From NCBI RefSeq assembly GCF_016865235.1, contig NZ_CP064030.1, forward strand, positions 434,001 to 498,000: a stretch of DNA of 64,000 bases, written 5' to 3'. A program made the translations under genes and the position numbers. The notes under the pieces were generated by a model. The model ran no database searches, was not told where the DNA came from, and worked only from the letters and a program-made list of their open reading frames with translations. The stretch's first letter is position 1; each line of letters starts with the position of its first letter. Positions 50,819-62,200 of the stretch are shown in pieces. This DNA is from Dyella caseinilytica (GTDB taxonomy: Bacteria > Pseudomonadota > Gammaproteobacteria > Xanthomonadales > Rhodanobacteraceae).

Positions 50819-52942
50819 TTATTTCAGCCGGTCCCACAGAAACTCGTAAGCAAGGGCGTGCATATGCGCTGCCTGCTTGTTGTCTGCGCCCGCGCCATGG
50901 CCACCTTCCGTGTTTTCGAAGAACCACACATTTTTGTAGCCCATGCCCTGCATTTTGGCCGCCATCTTGCGCGCCTGCACGGGCCCTACGCGATCGTCGC
51001 TGGTGGTCGTGTAGAACAGCACGGGCGGATAGCTCACACCGGGTTTGACGTTCTGGTATGGCGAGAACGTCTGGATGAACGTCCACTGCTTGGGATCATC
51101 CGGATTGCCATACTCGGCGATCCACGATGCGCCAGCGGAGAGGTGGATGTAGCGCTTCATATCCAGCAGCGGTATTTCGCAGGCGATGGCACCGAAGAGT
51201 TGCGGGTACAGCGTGAGCATGTTGCCCATCAACAGACCGCCGTTGCTGCCACCTTCCGCTCCCAGGTGAGCAGGTGAGGTGACGCCACGCTTGATCAGGT
51301 CTTCCGCCACCGCGGCGAAGTCTTCATACGCACGCAGACGGTTGGCCTGCAACGCAGCCTGATGCCAGCGAGGGCCGTACTCGCCGCCGCCGCGAATATT
51401 GGCGACCACGTAAACGCCGCCGCGTTCCAGCCAGGCACGGCCGATGCTGCCGCTGTAGGCCGGTTGCAGCGATATCTCGAATCCACCGTAACCATAGAGC
51501 AGCGTGCGGTTGCTGCCATCGAGCTTGAGGTGCTTGGGTGCGATTTCGAAATAAGGCACCTTGGTGCCGTCTTTCGACGTGACGAAGTGCTGGCTGACTT
51601 CGAACTTGGATGCATCGAAGAAGGCCGGACTCTGTTTGATGATTTGCGCCGCGCCTTCACCCAGCACACCGCGTTCGAGCGACGGGGGAACGAGGAATCC
51701 CGTAACACTGAGCCAGTATTCGTCGCTGTTGTCCGGATCGGTATCCATCACCTCGACCGTGCTGAATTGCGGTGCGCCCGGCATGGTTTGATGAGCCCAT
51801 GTGCCATCCGGTTGCGGCGTCAGCACATCCAATCGGCTTTTTACGTCGTCCATGATGTCCAGGATCAGGTGATGCTGGGTCCAGGAATAGCCGGATAGTG
51901 CGGTGTGTTCATCCGGCGCAAACAGCGTGACGAATTGCCGCTTGCCGGCCATGAAATCGTCGTACTTCGTCGCGATCAGTGCGCCCGAGGGATAGGTGGC
52001 GCCGCCGACAGTCCAGGCGCTGCGCAGTTGTACCAGCAGCCATTCGCGATGCGCAGCTGCATTCGCGTCGGCAGGTACATCCAGATGGATCAGCTTGCCA
52101 TCCTTGAGTTGATACGTGTCGCTGTGGAAGAAATCGTGTGCCACGGCGACAAAGTCGCGTTCGAAGCCCAGCGTGCGATCGTGCGTCGCGCTGACTGCGA
52201 GGTCATCGGCCTTGCCTTCATAAACCGTGGTGGCTGCGCTTAGCGGTGTGCCGCGCGTCCATACCTTGGCGATGCGCGGATAGCTCGATGTGGTCATCGA
52301 GCCAGGACCGAAATCGGTGCCGACGTAGATATGGTTTTCATCGATCCAGCCGGCTTCGCTCTTGGCCACAGTCAAGTGGAAGCCATCTTTGACAAAGGAT
52401 TTGCTGGGGATGTCGAACTCGCGCACTTCCACGGCATCGCCACCGTCCGGCGACAGGCTGAGCAGGCAGCGCTTGTAGTCGGGCTTCATGCAATCGCTGC
52501 CCTCAAACACCCAATGCTTGCCTTCGGCCCTGTTCAACGCATCGATGTCCAGTAGTACCTCCCACTTGGGCTCGGGCTTTCGGTATTCATCCAGCGTGGT
52601 GCGGCGCCAAAGGCCGCGCGGATGTTCCTTGTCGCGCCAGAAATTGAACAGATAGTCGCCACGGCGCTCGACATAGGGAATGCGTGCATCGGAGTCGAGC
52701 ACTTCCAGAATGCGGTCACGTGTTTGTGTGAAGGCCGGGCTGTCGGCGAACTGCTTCTGGGTGACGGCGTTCTGGGCTTTCACCCAGTCCATGGCGCGTG
52801 CGCCATGGATGTCTTCCAGCCAGAGGTAGGGATCATCGCTGGGCGCTGCCGCGCCGAGGCCGGATGTGTCATGGGCTTGGCTCATACCACTCATTATGAC
52901 GGCAAGCGTCACGGCTAGCTGGATCGTTGTTTTCAGACGCAT
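50819..52942 (-). CDS. Prolyl oligopeptidase family serine peptidase
   Basis: This 707-aa protein begins with a signal peptide (MRLKTTIQLAVTLAVIMSGM, then SQA) and has the S9A architecture: a beta-propeller and a C-terminal hydrolase domain. The nucleophile is in GAEGGSNGGLLMG, preceded by NIRGGGEYGPRWH and followed by TSDDRVGP and ENTEGGHG (Asp and His of the triad). It should cut small proline-containing peptides in the periplasm or outside the cell. GGAGTGGAAGC precedes the ATG at 52942; a frame extending 16 codons upstream lacks the signal-peptide fit. It is about 120 bases from a GC-rich hairpin of hppA. Confidence 0.9.
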   Translation of the reverse strand: MRLKTTIQLAVTLAVIMSGMSQAHDTSGLGAAAPSDDPYLWLEDIHGARAMDWVKAQNAVTQKQFADSPAFTQTRDRILEVLDSDARIPYVERRGDYLFNFWRDKEHPRGLWRRTTLDEYRKPEPKWEVLLDIDALNRAEGKHWVFEGSDCMKPDYKRCLLSLSPDGGDAVEVREFDIPSKSFVKDGFHLTVAKSEAGWIDENHIYVGTDFGPGSMTTSSYPRIAKVWTRGTPLSAATTVYEGKADDLAVSATHDRTLGFERDFVAVAHDFFHSDTYQLKDGKLIHLDVPADANAAAHREWLLVQLRSAWTVGGATYPSGALIATKYDDFMAGKRQFVTLFAPDEHTALSGYSWTQHHLILDIMDDVKSRLDVLTPQPDGTWAHQTMPGAPQFSTVEVMDTDPDNSDEYWLSVTGFLVPPSLERGVLGEGAAQIIKQSPAFFDASKFEVSQHFVTSKDGTKVPYFEIAPKHLKLDGSNRTLLYGYGGFEISLQPAYSGSIGRAWLERGGVYVVANIRGGGEYGPRWHQAALQANRLRAYEDFAAVAEDLIKRGVTSPAHLGAEGGSNGGLLMGNMLTLYPQLFGAIACEIPLLDMKRYIHLSAGASWIAEYGNPDDPKQWTFIQTFSPYQNVKPGVSYPPVLFYTTTSDDRVGPVQARKMAAKMQGMGYKNVWFFENTEGGHGAGADNKQAAHMHALAYEFLWDRLK

Positions 52943-53123
52943 GCTTCCACTCCGTGGTGAACGTGCGCCGAGGGGCGCGTGGAACGGCAAGCATGCCGAT
53001 CTGGCGAGAAAATGCCAGTGAGGGAAGTCAGTGCGCGGATGAGGGTTTCAGGCGCGATCCGGTGGCGGGATGTGTGGCGTAAGAGATCAATGTCATCCGC
53101 GGCTCGTTGCACAGAGCTGAAAG

Positions 53124-53155
53124 GGGGTCAGGGCTGACTTTGCAGCCCTGACCCC
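53124..53155 (-). terminator. Strong hairpin after hppA
   Basis: GGGGTCAGGGCTG (53124-53136) and CAGCCCTGACCCC (53143-53155) are exact 13-bp arms with a 6-nt loop, 12 bases downstream of the hppA stop on the minus strand. Only a short T-run follows. The GGGGTCAG...CTGACCCC motif also resembles dispersed repeats of related genomes. Confidence 0.7.
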
Positions 53156-53166
53156 AGCGTGCGTGC

Positions 53167-55194
<2,028 letters not shown>

Positions 55195-55533
55195 CGGTGC
55201 CTCCCTCGAATGGTGTCGACCGCCCAGACATGGCGGTTCGGGTCGAGTATAGGCAGAGGATGTGTGATGGAACGTTGTGCGCCGCAGCGGCACGATGCTT
55301 GCGGCCCTACCCGCGATCCTCAATCGGGCGCGTTGGCAAGGTCTCGCGTGGCCGTCATCCCGGCGAAGGCCGGGATCCAGTGAAATGCGCGTCCAAAGGA
55401 CACAACATCATTCTGTGTAGAGCGCTTCGCACATCGTGTTTTGACTGGATCCCGGCTTTCGCCGGGATGGCAGGTGCTTCGATTTGGGTTCTGGAAAAGC
55501 TTGTTGGCAAGAGTTGAGCGGCTTCAGACAGGC
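55195..55533. other. Intergenic region between hppA and the phosphofructokinase gene
   Basis: This 340-bp gap is mostly the REP-like element described separately (55351-55473). The rest presumably carries the hppA promoter (minus strand). No gene is visible. Confidence 0.5.
55351..55473. repeat. REP-like inverted-repeat element, second copy
   Basis: The left arm 55351-55381 and the right arm 55444-55473 are inverted with two or three mismatches and share the CCCGGCGAAGGCCGGGAT core with the 47222 element. The centre is longer (about 60 bp). The family likeness implies a dispersed genomic repeat. Confidence 0.8.
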
Positions 55534-56805
55534 TCAGTGCGCGAAATCAGGAAGCTTCTTCGCCACCGCCACATTCTTTAATTGCACATACTTCGGCAAG
55601 CCATCTCGCCCATAGGGCAGTGGTGCCTCGCCTTGAATCAACGGTGCCAGATATTTGCGTGCGGCTGCCGTGATGCCGAAGCCATCGCGGGTCAGAAAGC
55701 CCGCTGGCATCTTCTTTTCTCGATTGGCGATCTTGTCCAGCGGGGCGGGCTCGATTTTCCAGCGATACGGCGCATCGGAGGTCCGCACAATCACCGGCAT
55801 TACGGCGTTCTTATCGGCAAGCGCGTATTCGACGGCGGCTTTGCCCACGGCATAAGCCTGATCCGCATCCGCCTTGGAAGCCATGTGGCGGGCTGAGCGC
55901 TGCAAATAATCAGGCAAAGCCCAGTGGTATTTATAGCCGAGCTTTTCCTTCACGAGCGCGGCGAGCACCGGCGCCACGCCACCGAGCTGTGCGTGGCCGA
56001 AGGCATCGCGCGTCCCGGCTTCCGCCAGGAACTGGCCTTCGGCATTGCGGATGCCTTCAGAAGCCACCACGGTGCACCAGCCCACGCGTTCCACTGTGGC
56101 CTTCACCTTGGCGAGGAAGGCGGCTTCGTCGAACACGCGCTCCGGGAACAGGATGATGTGCGGCGGCGCGTCCGCGCCCTCGCCGGCGAGGCCTGAGGCC
56201 GCGGCGATCCAGCCGGCGTGGCGCCCCATTACCTCCAGAATGAAAACCTTGGTCGAGGTATCAGCCATCGACGCCACATCCAGGCTGGCCTCCAGCGTGG
56301 AGACAGCCGTGTACTTCGCCACCGAGCCGAAGCCGGGGCAGCAATCGGTGACGGCGAGATCGTTATCCACCGTCTTGGGCACGCCGATGCAGCGGATGTC
56401 GTAGCCCGTCGCCTTGCCCAGTTGCGAAATTTTCAGTGCGGTATCGGCCGAATCGTTGCCGCCGTTGTAGAGAAACCAGCGAATGTCGTGTGCGCGCAAT
56501 ACGTCGATCAGCCGCTCGTATTCGGCACGGTTCGCTTCCAGCGATTTCAGCTTGTACCGGCACGAGCCGAAGGCGCCCCCCGGGGTGTGCCGCAGGGCTT
56601 CGATCGCGGCGGCGTTTTCCTTGCTGGTGTCGATCAGATCTTCACGCAGCGCACCCAGGATGCCGTTGCGTGCGGCATAGACTTTGATGCCGTGGGCGCG
56701 CGCCTTCTGGATCACGCCAGCCGCCGTCGCGTTGATCACGGCAGTCACGCCGCCGGACTGGGCGTACAGCAGGCGGCCGGTGGCAGGGCGGGCTTTGGGT
56801 TTCAT
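55534..56805 (-). CDS. Pyrophosphate-dependent 6-phosphofructokinase
   Basis: This 423-aa enzyme phosphorylates fructose 6-phosphate with PPi rather than ATP. YNGGNDSADT and PKTVDNDLAVTDCCPGFGSVAKY match the PPi-dependent group: the Lys in PKTVDND replaces the residue that would favour ATP. MGRHAGWIAAASGLA is the fructose 6-phosphate region. The reaction is reversible, and in this bacterial group the PPi enzyme is the usual phosphofructokinase. It is divergent from adk and downstream of no ATP-type pfkA. Its length is as expected for the long PFP-type subgroup. Confidence 0.93.
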   Translation of the reverse strand: MKPKARPATGRLLYAQSGGVTAVINATAAGVIQKARAHGIKVYAARNGILGALREDLIDTSKENAAAIEALRHTPGGAFGSCRYKLKSLEANRAEYERLIDVLRAHDIRWFLYNGGNDSADTALKISQLGKATGYDIRCIGVPKTVDNDLAVTDCCPGFGSVAKYTAVSTLEASLDVASMADTSTKVFILEVMGRHAGWIAAASGLAGEGADAPPHIILFPERVFDEAAFLAKVKATVERVGWCTVVASEGIRNAEGQFLAEAGTRDAFGHAQLGGVAPVLAALVKEKLGYKYHWALPDYLQRSARHMASKADADQAYAVGKAAVEYALADKNAVMPVIVRTSDAPYRWKIEPAPLDKIANREKKMPAGFLTRDGFGITAAARKYLAPLIQGEAPLPYGRDGLPKYVQLKNVAVAKKLPDFAH

Positions 56806-57007
56806 CAGGCATTCTCCGGGCGATTTTCAGAACACATGTGACAGGATGGCTTCAATCGTAGATGGCATAGATATCAGGGACTTGGCCAAAATTCGAGCGA
56901 TGCGCGGTTTGACGGCACCCCCTGCAGACGTTACCTTGATCCCTATTCATTTAAGTATCCGTGGAACTGTCGCAGTGTGCGGCAGAACGCGGATCTCGTG
57001 GAGTTCT
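56806..57007. other. Divergent promoter region of PPi-PFK and adk
   Basis: The 200-bp gap between the divergent PPi-PFK and adk starts should carry both promoters. No strong symmetry is visible. Confidence 0.4.
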
Positions 57008-57592
57008 ATGCGACTTGTCCTCCTTGGTGCGCCCGGTTCGGGCAAGGGTACCCAGGCAGCCCGGCTCAGGGCCGAACTGGGCGTGCCGCACATCTCGACC
57101 GGCGACATGCTGCGTGCCGCCGTCAAAGCCGGTACCCCGCTTGGCCTGAAGGCCAAAGAGGTGATGGACGCGGGCCGGCTGGTGTCGGACGACATCCTGC
57201 TTGGCATGCTGGAAGAGCGTCTGGCCGAAGCTGACGCCAAGTCCGGCTTCATCCTCGACGGCTATCCGCGCAACCTAGCGCAGGCCGATGCGCTGGATCA
57301 CCTGCTCACCAAGATCGGGCAGCCGTTGGATGCGGTGGTGAAGCTCGAAGTGCCGAACGAGATCATCATCAAGCGTTGCGAGATCCGTTTTGCCGCGGAA
57401 CATCGCAAGGACGATGATCCGGCGGTCGTTCGCGACCGTCTTAAGGTCTACGCAGAGCAGACCGCGCCCGTTGCCGATTTTTATATCCGCCGCGGCAAGC
57501 TGCAGGTGGTCGATGGCGTGGGCGAGCTGGATGATGTGACGGCGCGCGTGAAGCGTGCGCTGTCGAACGAGGCGGCAGCGGCTAACGGCTGA
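57008..57592 (+). CDS. adk: Adenylate kinase
   Basis: This 194-aa enzyme converts ATP and AMP to two ADP. The P-loop is GAPGSGKGTQ (8-17), DGYPRN holds the AMP-site Arg, and the C-terminal KVYAEQTAPVADFY is conserved. The lid is of the short type without zinc cysteines, as in related gammaproteobacteria. The ATG at 57008 starts MRLVLLGAPGSGKGT; a longer upstream frame is in the promoter region. It is followed by a MITE-like repeat. Confidence 0.95.
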   Translation: MRLVLLGAPGSGKGTQAARLRAELGVPHISTGDMLRAAVKAGTPLGLKAKEVMDAGRLVSDDILLGMLEERLAEADAKSGFILDGYPRNLAQADALDHLLTKIGQPLDAVVKLEVPNEIIIKRCEIRFAAEHRKDDDPAVVRDRLKVYAEQTAPVADFYIRRGKLQVVDGVGELDDVTARVKRALSNEAAAANG

Positions 57593-57600
57593 TTTGCTTT

Positions 57601-57760
57601 TCTCCCTCTCCCCTCCGGGGAGAGGGTTGGGGTGAGGGGCTGCACTGGCCATGGTCTCCATGTTCATCGCGAAGACATTCCGCAACTTTCGAACGAAAGA
57701 CTTCGCCTTATCGCAAGATTGACCCCTCACCCCAGCCCTCTCTCCAGAGGGGAGAGGGGG
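57601..57760. repeat. MITE-like element with ~38-bp terminal inverted repeats
   Basis: The left end 57601-57640 (CTCCCTCTCCCCTCCGGGGA and on) and the right end 57723-57760 (CCCCTCACCCCAGCCCTCTC and on) are inverted copies with a few mismatches. About 80 bp of unrelated sequence lie between. Such C/T-rich hairpin elements are common intergenic repeats in proteobacteria. It separates adk from mpl. Confidence 0.75.
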
Positions 57761-57780
57761 CCTGAATACTTGGACATTGC

Positions 57781-59145
57781 ATGCGTCTTCATATCCTCGG
57801 CATCTGCGGCACCTTCATGGGCGGCGTTGCCGCACTGGCGCGCGAACTCGGTGAGACCGTAGAGGGCTCAGACGCCAACGTCTACCCGCCGATGAGCACA
57901 CAGCTCGAATCGCTCGGCATCGAGTTGATGCAAGGCTACAAGGCAGAGTATCTGCAGCCTGCGCCGGATCTTGTCGTGGTTGGCAATGCGATGGTGCGCG
58001 GCAATCCCGCGGTCGAGTACATGCTCGATCAGCGCTTGCGCTACATATCCGGTCCGCAATGGCTGGGCGAGCGGCTGCTGGCCGATCGCGAAGTGCTGGC
58101 CGTGGCCGGCACGCATGGCAAGACCACGACGACCAGTTTGCTGGCGCATCTGCTCGATAGCGCGAGACTTGATCCGGGCTTTCTCATCGGCGGCGTGCCG
58201 GGCAATTTCGGTATCTCTGCGCGCCTGGGGCAGGGACGGCATTTCGTGATCGAGGCCGATGAGTACGACAGCGCGTTCTTCGATAAACGCTCGAAGTTCG
58301 TGCATTACCGACCGCGCATCGCGATCCTCAACAATCTGGAATACGACCACGCGGATATCTTCCCCGACGTGGCTGCCATCCAGCGCCAGTTCCATCATCT
58401 GGTGCGTACTGTGCCCGGCAATGGCCGGTTGATCGTCAATGCACACGATGCCTATCTCGCCGAAGTGCTCGCGATGGGATGCTGGACGCCGGTGGAAACC
58501 TTCGGTATCGGCAAAGGTGATTGGCAAGCGACGTTAATCGTCGCGGATGGCTCGCATTTCAGTGTGCGGCACAACGGTGAATCGATCGGCGAAGTGCGTT
58601 GGTCTCTGCTCGGCGATCACAACGTGATGAATGCGCTTGCCGCGCTGGCGGCTGCAACCGCCGCGGGTGCTGATCCGCGTACACTGCTGCCAGCCTTCGC
58701 GAGCTTCGAAAGCGTCAAGCGTCGCATGGAACTGGTGGGTGACATCGGTGGTGTGCGCGTCTATGACGACTTCGCACATCATCCCACCGCGATCGCGACG
58801 ACCTTGGCCGGTTTGCGCGCCAAGGTCGGCAAGGCGCGCATTCTGGTCGCGTTGGAGCCGCGCTCCAATTCCATGCGGCTTGGGGCGCACGCTGCGGGAC
58901 TGGCGCCTTCATTGAACGACGCAGATGCCGTGGTGTTTTTGCATCGTCCGGAGTTGCCATGGGATGCCAAGCGCGTCACTGATGCGTTGGATGGCCGCGC
59001 CGGCACGGCACCCACCGTCGATGCGCTGTTGGCCGCACTTAAGGCGCAGACGCGCCCGGGTGACCATGTGGTGTTCATGTCCAACGGCGGCTTCGAGAAT
59101 GCACCGCGCCGCTTCGTTGCTGCGCTGGACGACACAGCGCGCTAA
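57781..59145 (+). CDS. mpl: UDP-MurNAc:L-Ala-gamma-D-Glu-meso-DAP ligase
   Basis: This 454-aa Mur-ligase family enzyme recycles the cell-wall tripeptide onto UDP-MurNAc. HILGICGTFMGGVAALARELG (N-terminal domain), VAGTHGKTTTTSLLAHLL (ATP-binding P-loop), EADEYDSAFFDKRSKFVHYRP and YDDFAHHPTAI mark the Mpl family rather than MurC. The ATG at 57781 has only a weak ribosome-binding site and lies 21 bases after the MITE-like repeat. The length is typical. Confidence 0.95.
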   Translation: MRLHILGICGTFMGGVAALARELGETVEGSDANVYPPMSTQLESLGIELMQGYKAEYLQPAPDLVVVGNAMVRGNPAVEYMLDQRLRYISGPQWLGERLLADREVLAVAGTHGKTTTTSLLAHLLDSARLDPGFLIGGVPGNFGISARLGQGRHFVIEADEYDSAFFDKRSKFVHYRPRIAILNNLEYDHADIFPDVAAIQRQFHHLVRTVPGNGRLIVNAHDAYLAEVLAMGCWTPVETFGIGKGDWQATLIVADGSHFSVRHNGESIGEVRWSLLGDHNVMNALAALAAATAAGADPRTLLPAFASFESVKRRMELVGDIGGVRVYDDFAHHPTAIATTLAGLRAKVGKARILVALEPRSNSMRLGAHAAGLAPSLNDADAVVFLHRPELPWDAKRVTDALDGRAGTAPTVDALLAALKAQTRPGDHVVFMSNGGFENAPRRFVAALDDTAR

Positions 59146-60557
59146 CCCATCGGCGCATCGAAACGTGGCGAGCGTTGCTGGTATTCGCGCTGCGCGGCAA
59201 ACCAAACGCCGAAACCGAAGCTCAGCGTGATCACGGCGAGCACGCTGCCGCCGATCAGATAGCCCGCCGTGCCGACCAGCCAGTAGCCGCCCCAGTACAC
59301 GGCCATCACGCCCATCACCACCACGAGGTTGGCGATAGTGCGTCCCGTTTTGCCTTCCGGGCCGATCAGGTGCAGCGCAAGCGCAGCCAAGCTGGCTGAT
59401 GCGGAAACCACGGCGGCCACGAACAGCATGTGCCAGGGATCCGCCGCATGCACCAGCACGATGCCCAGCGAGGTATAGACCAGCGCGGTGAGCATGCTGA
59501 TGGGAATCAGCACCAGCAGTGCATCCGAGACCGTCTTCTGGTATTCGGCGCGGGTTTCAGGCGCCAGCGTGAGATAGAGGTCAGCCATGTTGGGCCGCAT
59601 GCGAATCAGCCCGACACTCAACTGCGGGAATCGCGAAATGCTCAGCATGACTGCATACGCGCCAATGATCTGCGGTTCGAAATGCTGGCGATGCATCACG
59701 GCGAAGACGTAGAAGCAAACGAACACCGCCACCAGGACGATACGCAGTGCAATCGCCTCTGGATTGTCGTGGGGTAGCAACAGACGGCGCACCAGCACCA
59801 TCCGCCGCGTAACGCTGGGATGAAGCTTGTACGCATTCAGCGCACGCTGCATCGTGCGCTGCGCTGTCTGGTCATAGAGCTCCAGAATGCGTTTCGCAAA
59901 GTTCCCCCTCCGTGAAGGCTCGCCGGGAGCACTTCGCATCTGGCCTCGATCGAGACCGGTGCTTTCCATCGGCGATTGACCCGTTTCGCGATCTTCGATA
60001 CGAAGCAGTGGCGTGATGCTGAGTTTGAGCAGCAACGCTGTCACCGCGAGTATCAGCAGTGGCGTAAGCGGCGAATCGATAGCCACTTTGATCACCTGCG
60101 AAACCAATGCGGGCGCCCAGCCAAGCACGATGAAGGCCGGCCAGATAAATAGGCTTGCGCGCGGGTTGCAGCCCATGATCAGTCCAAGCGTTGCGATCAG
60201 CAAAAGTCCGCTGGCGATCAATAGGATGTGCGGCAGTTGTAGCAGTACGGCCAACAGCAGTGGCAGCAGTACCCAGAGCACAGCATCGATGGCGCCGTAT
60301 TCAAGCAGACGTTGCCGAAAACGCGGCAGCAGGAAGCTCTCCGGAACGCACAAGCCGCGAAGGTTTTGTCCCTGGCCGATGTGCCATGCCCAGGTGGCAA
60401 TACTAAATAGCGCTACCGCTAACGTGCCAATGCGTGGTTCGCCGTGCAGCCACTGTACGGCGAAATACAACGCAGCCACCCATAGGCCGCAAGCTATCAA
60501 CACCAAGACCGGCATGCGCAGAAACAACTGCAGCAAAAGTTGCCACCAGGCTTTCAT
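59142..60557 (-). CDS. ABC-type membrane permease
   Basis: This 471-aa protein has many hydrophobic segments, starting with KAWWQLLLQLFLRMPVLVLIACGLWVAALY. It is encoded directly after an ATPase (ATGA overlap at 60557-60554), so the two make one exporter. It does not match any named family I know; the polar middle (about 235-300) is a large cytoplasmic loop. The start at 60557 was chosen over an 83-codon upstream extension within the ATPase gene. The last 4 bases overlap the mpl 3' end on the opposite strand. Confidence 0.8.
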   Translation of the reverse strand: MKAWWQLLLQLFLRMPVLVLIACGLWVAALYFAVQWLHGEPRIGTLAVALFSIATWAWHIGQGQNLRGLCVPESFLLPRFRQRLLEYGAIDAVLWVLLPLLLAVLLQLPHILLIASGLLLIATLGLIMGCNPRASLFIWPAFIVLGWAPALVSQVIKVAIDSPLTPLLILAVTALLLKLSITPLLRIEDRETGQSPMESTGLDRGQMRSAPGEPSRRGNFAKRILELYDQTAQRTMQRALNAYKLHPSVTRRMVLVRRLLLPHDNPEAIALRIVLVAVFVCFYVFAVMHRQHFEPQIIGAYAVMLSISRFPQLSVGLIRMRPNMADLYLTLAPETRAEYQKTVSDALLVLIPISMLTALVYTSLGIVLVHAADPWHMLFVAAVVSASASLAALALHLIGPEGKTGRTIANLVVVMGVMAVYWGGYWLVGTAGYLIGGSVLAVITLSFGFGVWFAAQREYQQRSPRFDAPMG

Positions 60558-61486
60558 GCCAACTCCACGAACAAATCTTCCAGCGTGGGCGTTTCGATGC
60601 GCAGGCCAGCGTTTTCGCGTGCAGCCAAGGCATGCAGGCTTTCCATCACAGGATCTTCCACCAGCAAGACAGCCTGATCTCCCTGCACATGGGTTTTCAG
60701 TGCGCCGGCGACGACCGGTGGGTAGGGCCAGCCACTGACGCGATGGAACACGACGCGTTTCATGCGTTCGCGAAGTTCCGCCAGCGGACGCGTGAACTGG
60801 ATACATCCATCGCGCAGCAAGGCGATATCCGCCTCGGCGCGTTCCAGATCGGCGGTGATGTGAGTGGAGAAAATCACCGTCTTGCCGGGTACGCGCATCA
60901 GCGTCAGCAACTCGCTCATGAACGCGCGGCGTGCTTGCGGGTCGAGACTGGCGACAGGTTCGTCCAGCACCAACAGGTCGGGATCGGGCGCGATGGCGCG
61001 GACGATCGCCAGTTTCTGGCGCTGGCCTTGCGAGAGCTCGCCGATCTTCTGCTTTGCATCCAGTTCCCAGCTGGACAACAGGCGATCGACTAACGCGTTA
61101 TCCCAACGCTCGTAAAATGCTGCGGTAAAATCGAGATAGGCGCGTACCTTCATCCACGGAAACAGGTCGAAGGTCTGTGGCACGAAGCCAATGCGATGCA
61201 TGCGCTCGCCGCCGGGCTCGATCATCGGCTGTCCGAACAGTTCGATCGTTCCACCGTCGATCGGCGAGAGTCCCAACAGGCAACGCAGCAGGGTGGTTTT
61301 GCCGGCGCCGTTGCGGCCGAGCAGGCCGATCACACGTCCGCCGGGCACGGACCAGTCCAGCGCCTTGAGCACCTGTCGCTGCTTGAAGGATTTTTCGAGC
61401 CCGCGAACCTGTAGCACGGTGGATGCGGTGGTTTCGGAAATAGGCATCGTGCCGGTTGGCGCAGCGGCCAGATTGGAAACAGACAT
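60554..61486 (-). CDS. ABC transporter ATP-binding protein
   Basis: This 310-aa ATPase has Walker A GRNGAGKTT, Walker B LLVLDEPVASLDP and the signature ELSQGQRQ, where Gln replaces the second Gly of LSGGQ, an allowed variant. The C-terminal region after residue 230 is an added domain found in many ABC-2 exporters. It heads a two-gene operon with the permease. A start at 61447 is possible. Substrate unknown. Confidence 0.9.
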   Translation of the reverse strand: MSVSNLAAAPTGTMPISETTASTVLQVRGLEKSFKQRQVLKALDWSVPGGRVIGLLGRNGAGKTTLLRCLLGLSPIDGGTIELFGQPMIEPGGERMHRIGFVPQTFDLFPWMKVRAYLDFTAAFYERWDNALVDRLLSSWELDAKQKIGELSQGQRQKLAIVRAIAPDPDLLVLDEPVASLDPQARRAFMSELLTLMRVPGKTVIFSTHITADLERAEADIALLRDGCIQFTRPLAELRERMKRVVFHRVSGWPYPPVVAGALKTHVQGDQAVLLVEDPVMESLHALAARENAGLRIETPTLEDLFVELA

Positions 61487-61569
61487 CCTTGCTTTACCCC
61501 TTGTGTCGACCGACGCACTCTGCCGCGAGCGGGTGTCGGCCGTCCAGTGACAGGCTTTATCATGCCTGC

Positions 61570-62172
61570 ATGGCTGCCCGGATCCCTGTTAGCGAAGTGC
61601 CCTTGTTCCCGCTCAATACGGTGCTTTATCCGGGCGGGCAACTGCAATTGCGCATTTTTGAACCGCGCTACCTGGATCTGGTCCGCGAATGCACGCGCAC
61701 GGGTTCAGCTTTTGGGGTCTGCCTGATTCTGGAGGGCGCCGAGGCGGGTGCACCGGCGCTTCCCGCCGCGGTTGGGACCCTGGCGCGCATCATCGACTTC
61801 CATAACCGGGAAGATGGCCTGCTGGGTATCGCGACCGAGGGGGGCGAACGCTTCCGCGTATTGCGTACTCGTGTGCGTTCGGATGGTTTGCTGCGCGGCG
61901 AAGTGCAGGTGTGGCCCGACGAAGTAACACAGCAGGTGCCGGTAGAGTTCGCGCTGTTACAGACGATTCTGGAGCGCCTGGTCGAAACCATGGGCCCGCA
62001 CTGGCGGCATGCGCCGCGCGACCTGTATGACGATGCCGGCTGGCTCGGCTTCCGTCTCGCCGAGCTGTTGCCGCTTGCGGGTGATGAACAGCAGCAGTTG
62101 CTGGAAATGACCGACCCGATACATCGGCTTGCAACATTGCGAGACATCCTGCCGCGTTTTCAGAAAGCCTAG
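61570..62172 (+). CDS. Lon-protease N-domain (LON substrate-binding) protein
   Basis: This 200-aa protein is a stand-alone LON N-terminal domain: VPLFPLNTVLYPGGQLQLRIFEPRYLDLVRECTRTGSAFGVCLI, then GTLARIIDFHNREDGLLGIATEGGERFRVL, with the helical tail ELLPLAGDEQQQLLEMTDPIHRL. No ATPase or protease domain is present. Its role is unknown; it is widespread as a small soluble protein in proteobacteria. The ATG at 61570 has no good Shine-Dalgarno sequence. It is divergent from the ABC ATPase. Confidence 0.88.
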   Translation: MAARIPVSEVPLFPLNTVLYPGGQLQLRIFEPRYLDLVRECTRTGSAFGVCLILEGAEAGAPALPAAVGTLARIIDFHNREDGLLGIATEGGERFRVLRTRVRSDGLLRGEVQVWPDEVTQQVPVEFALLQTILERLVETMGPHWRHAPRDLYDDAGWLGFRLAELLPLAGDEQQQLLEMTDPIHRLATLRDILPRFQKA

Positions 62173-62200
62173 AATGCTCGGAACATCCCTGGTGGAATCC

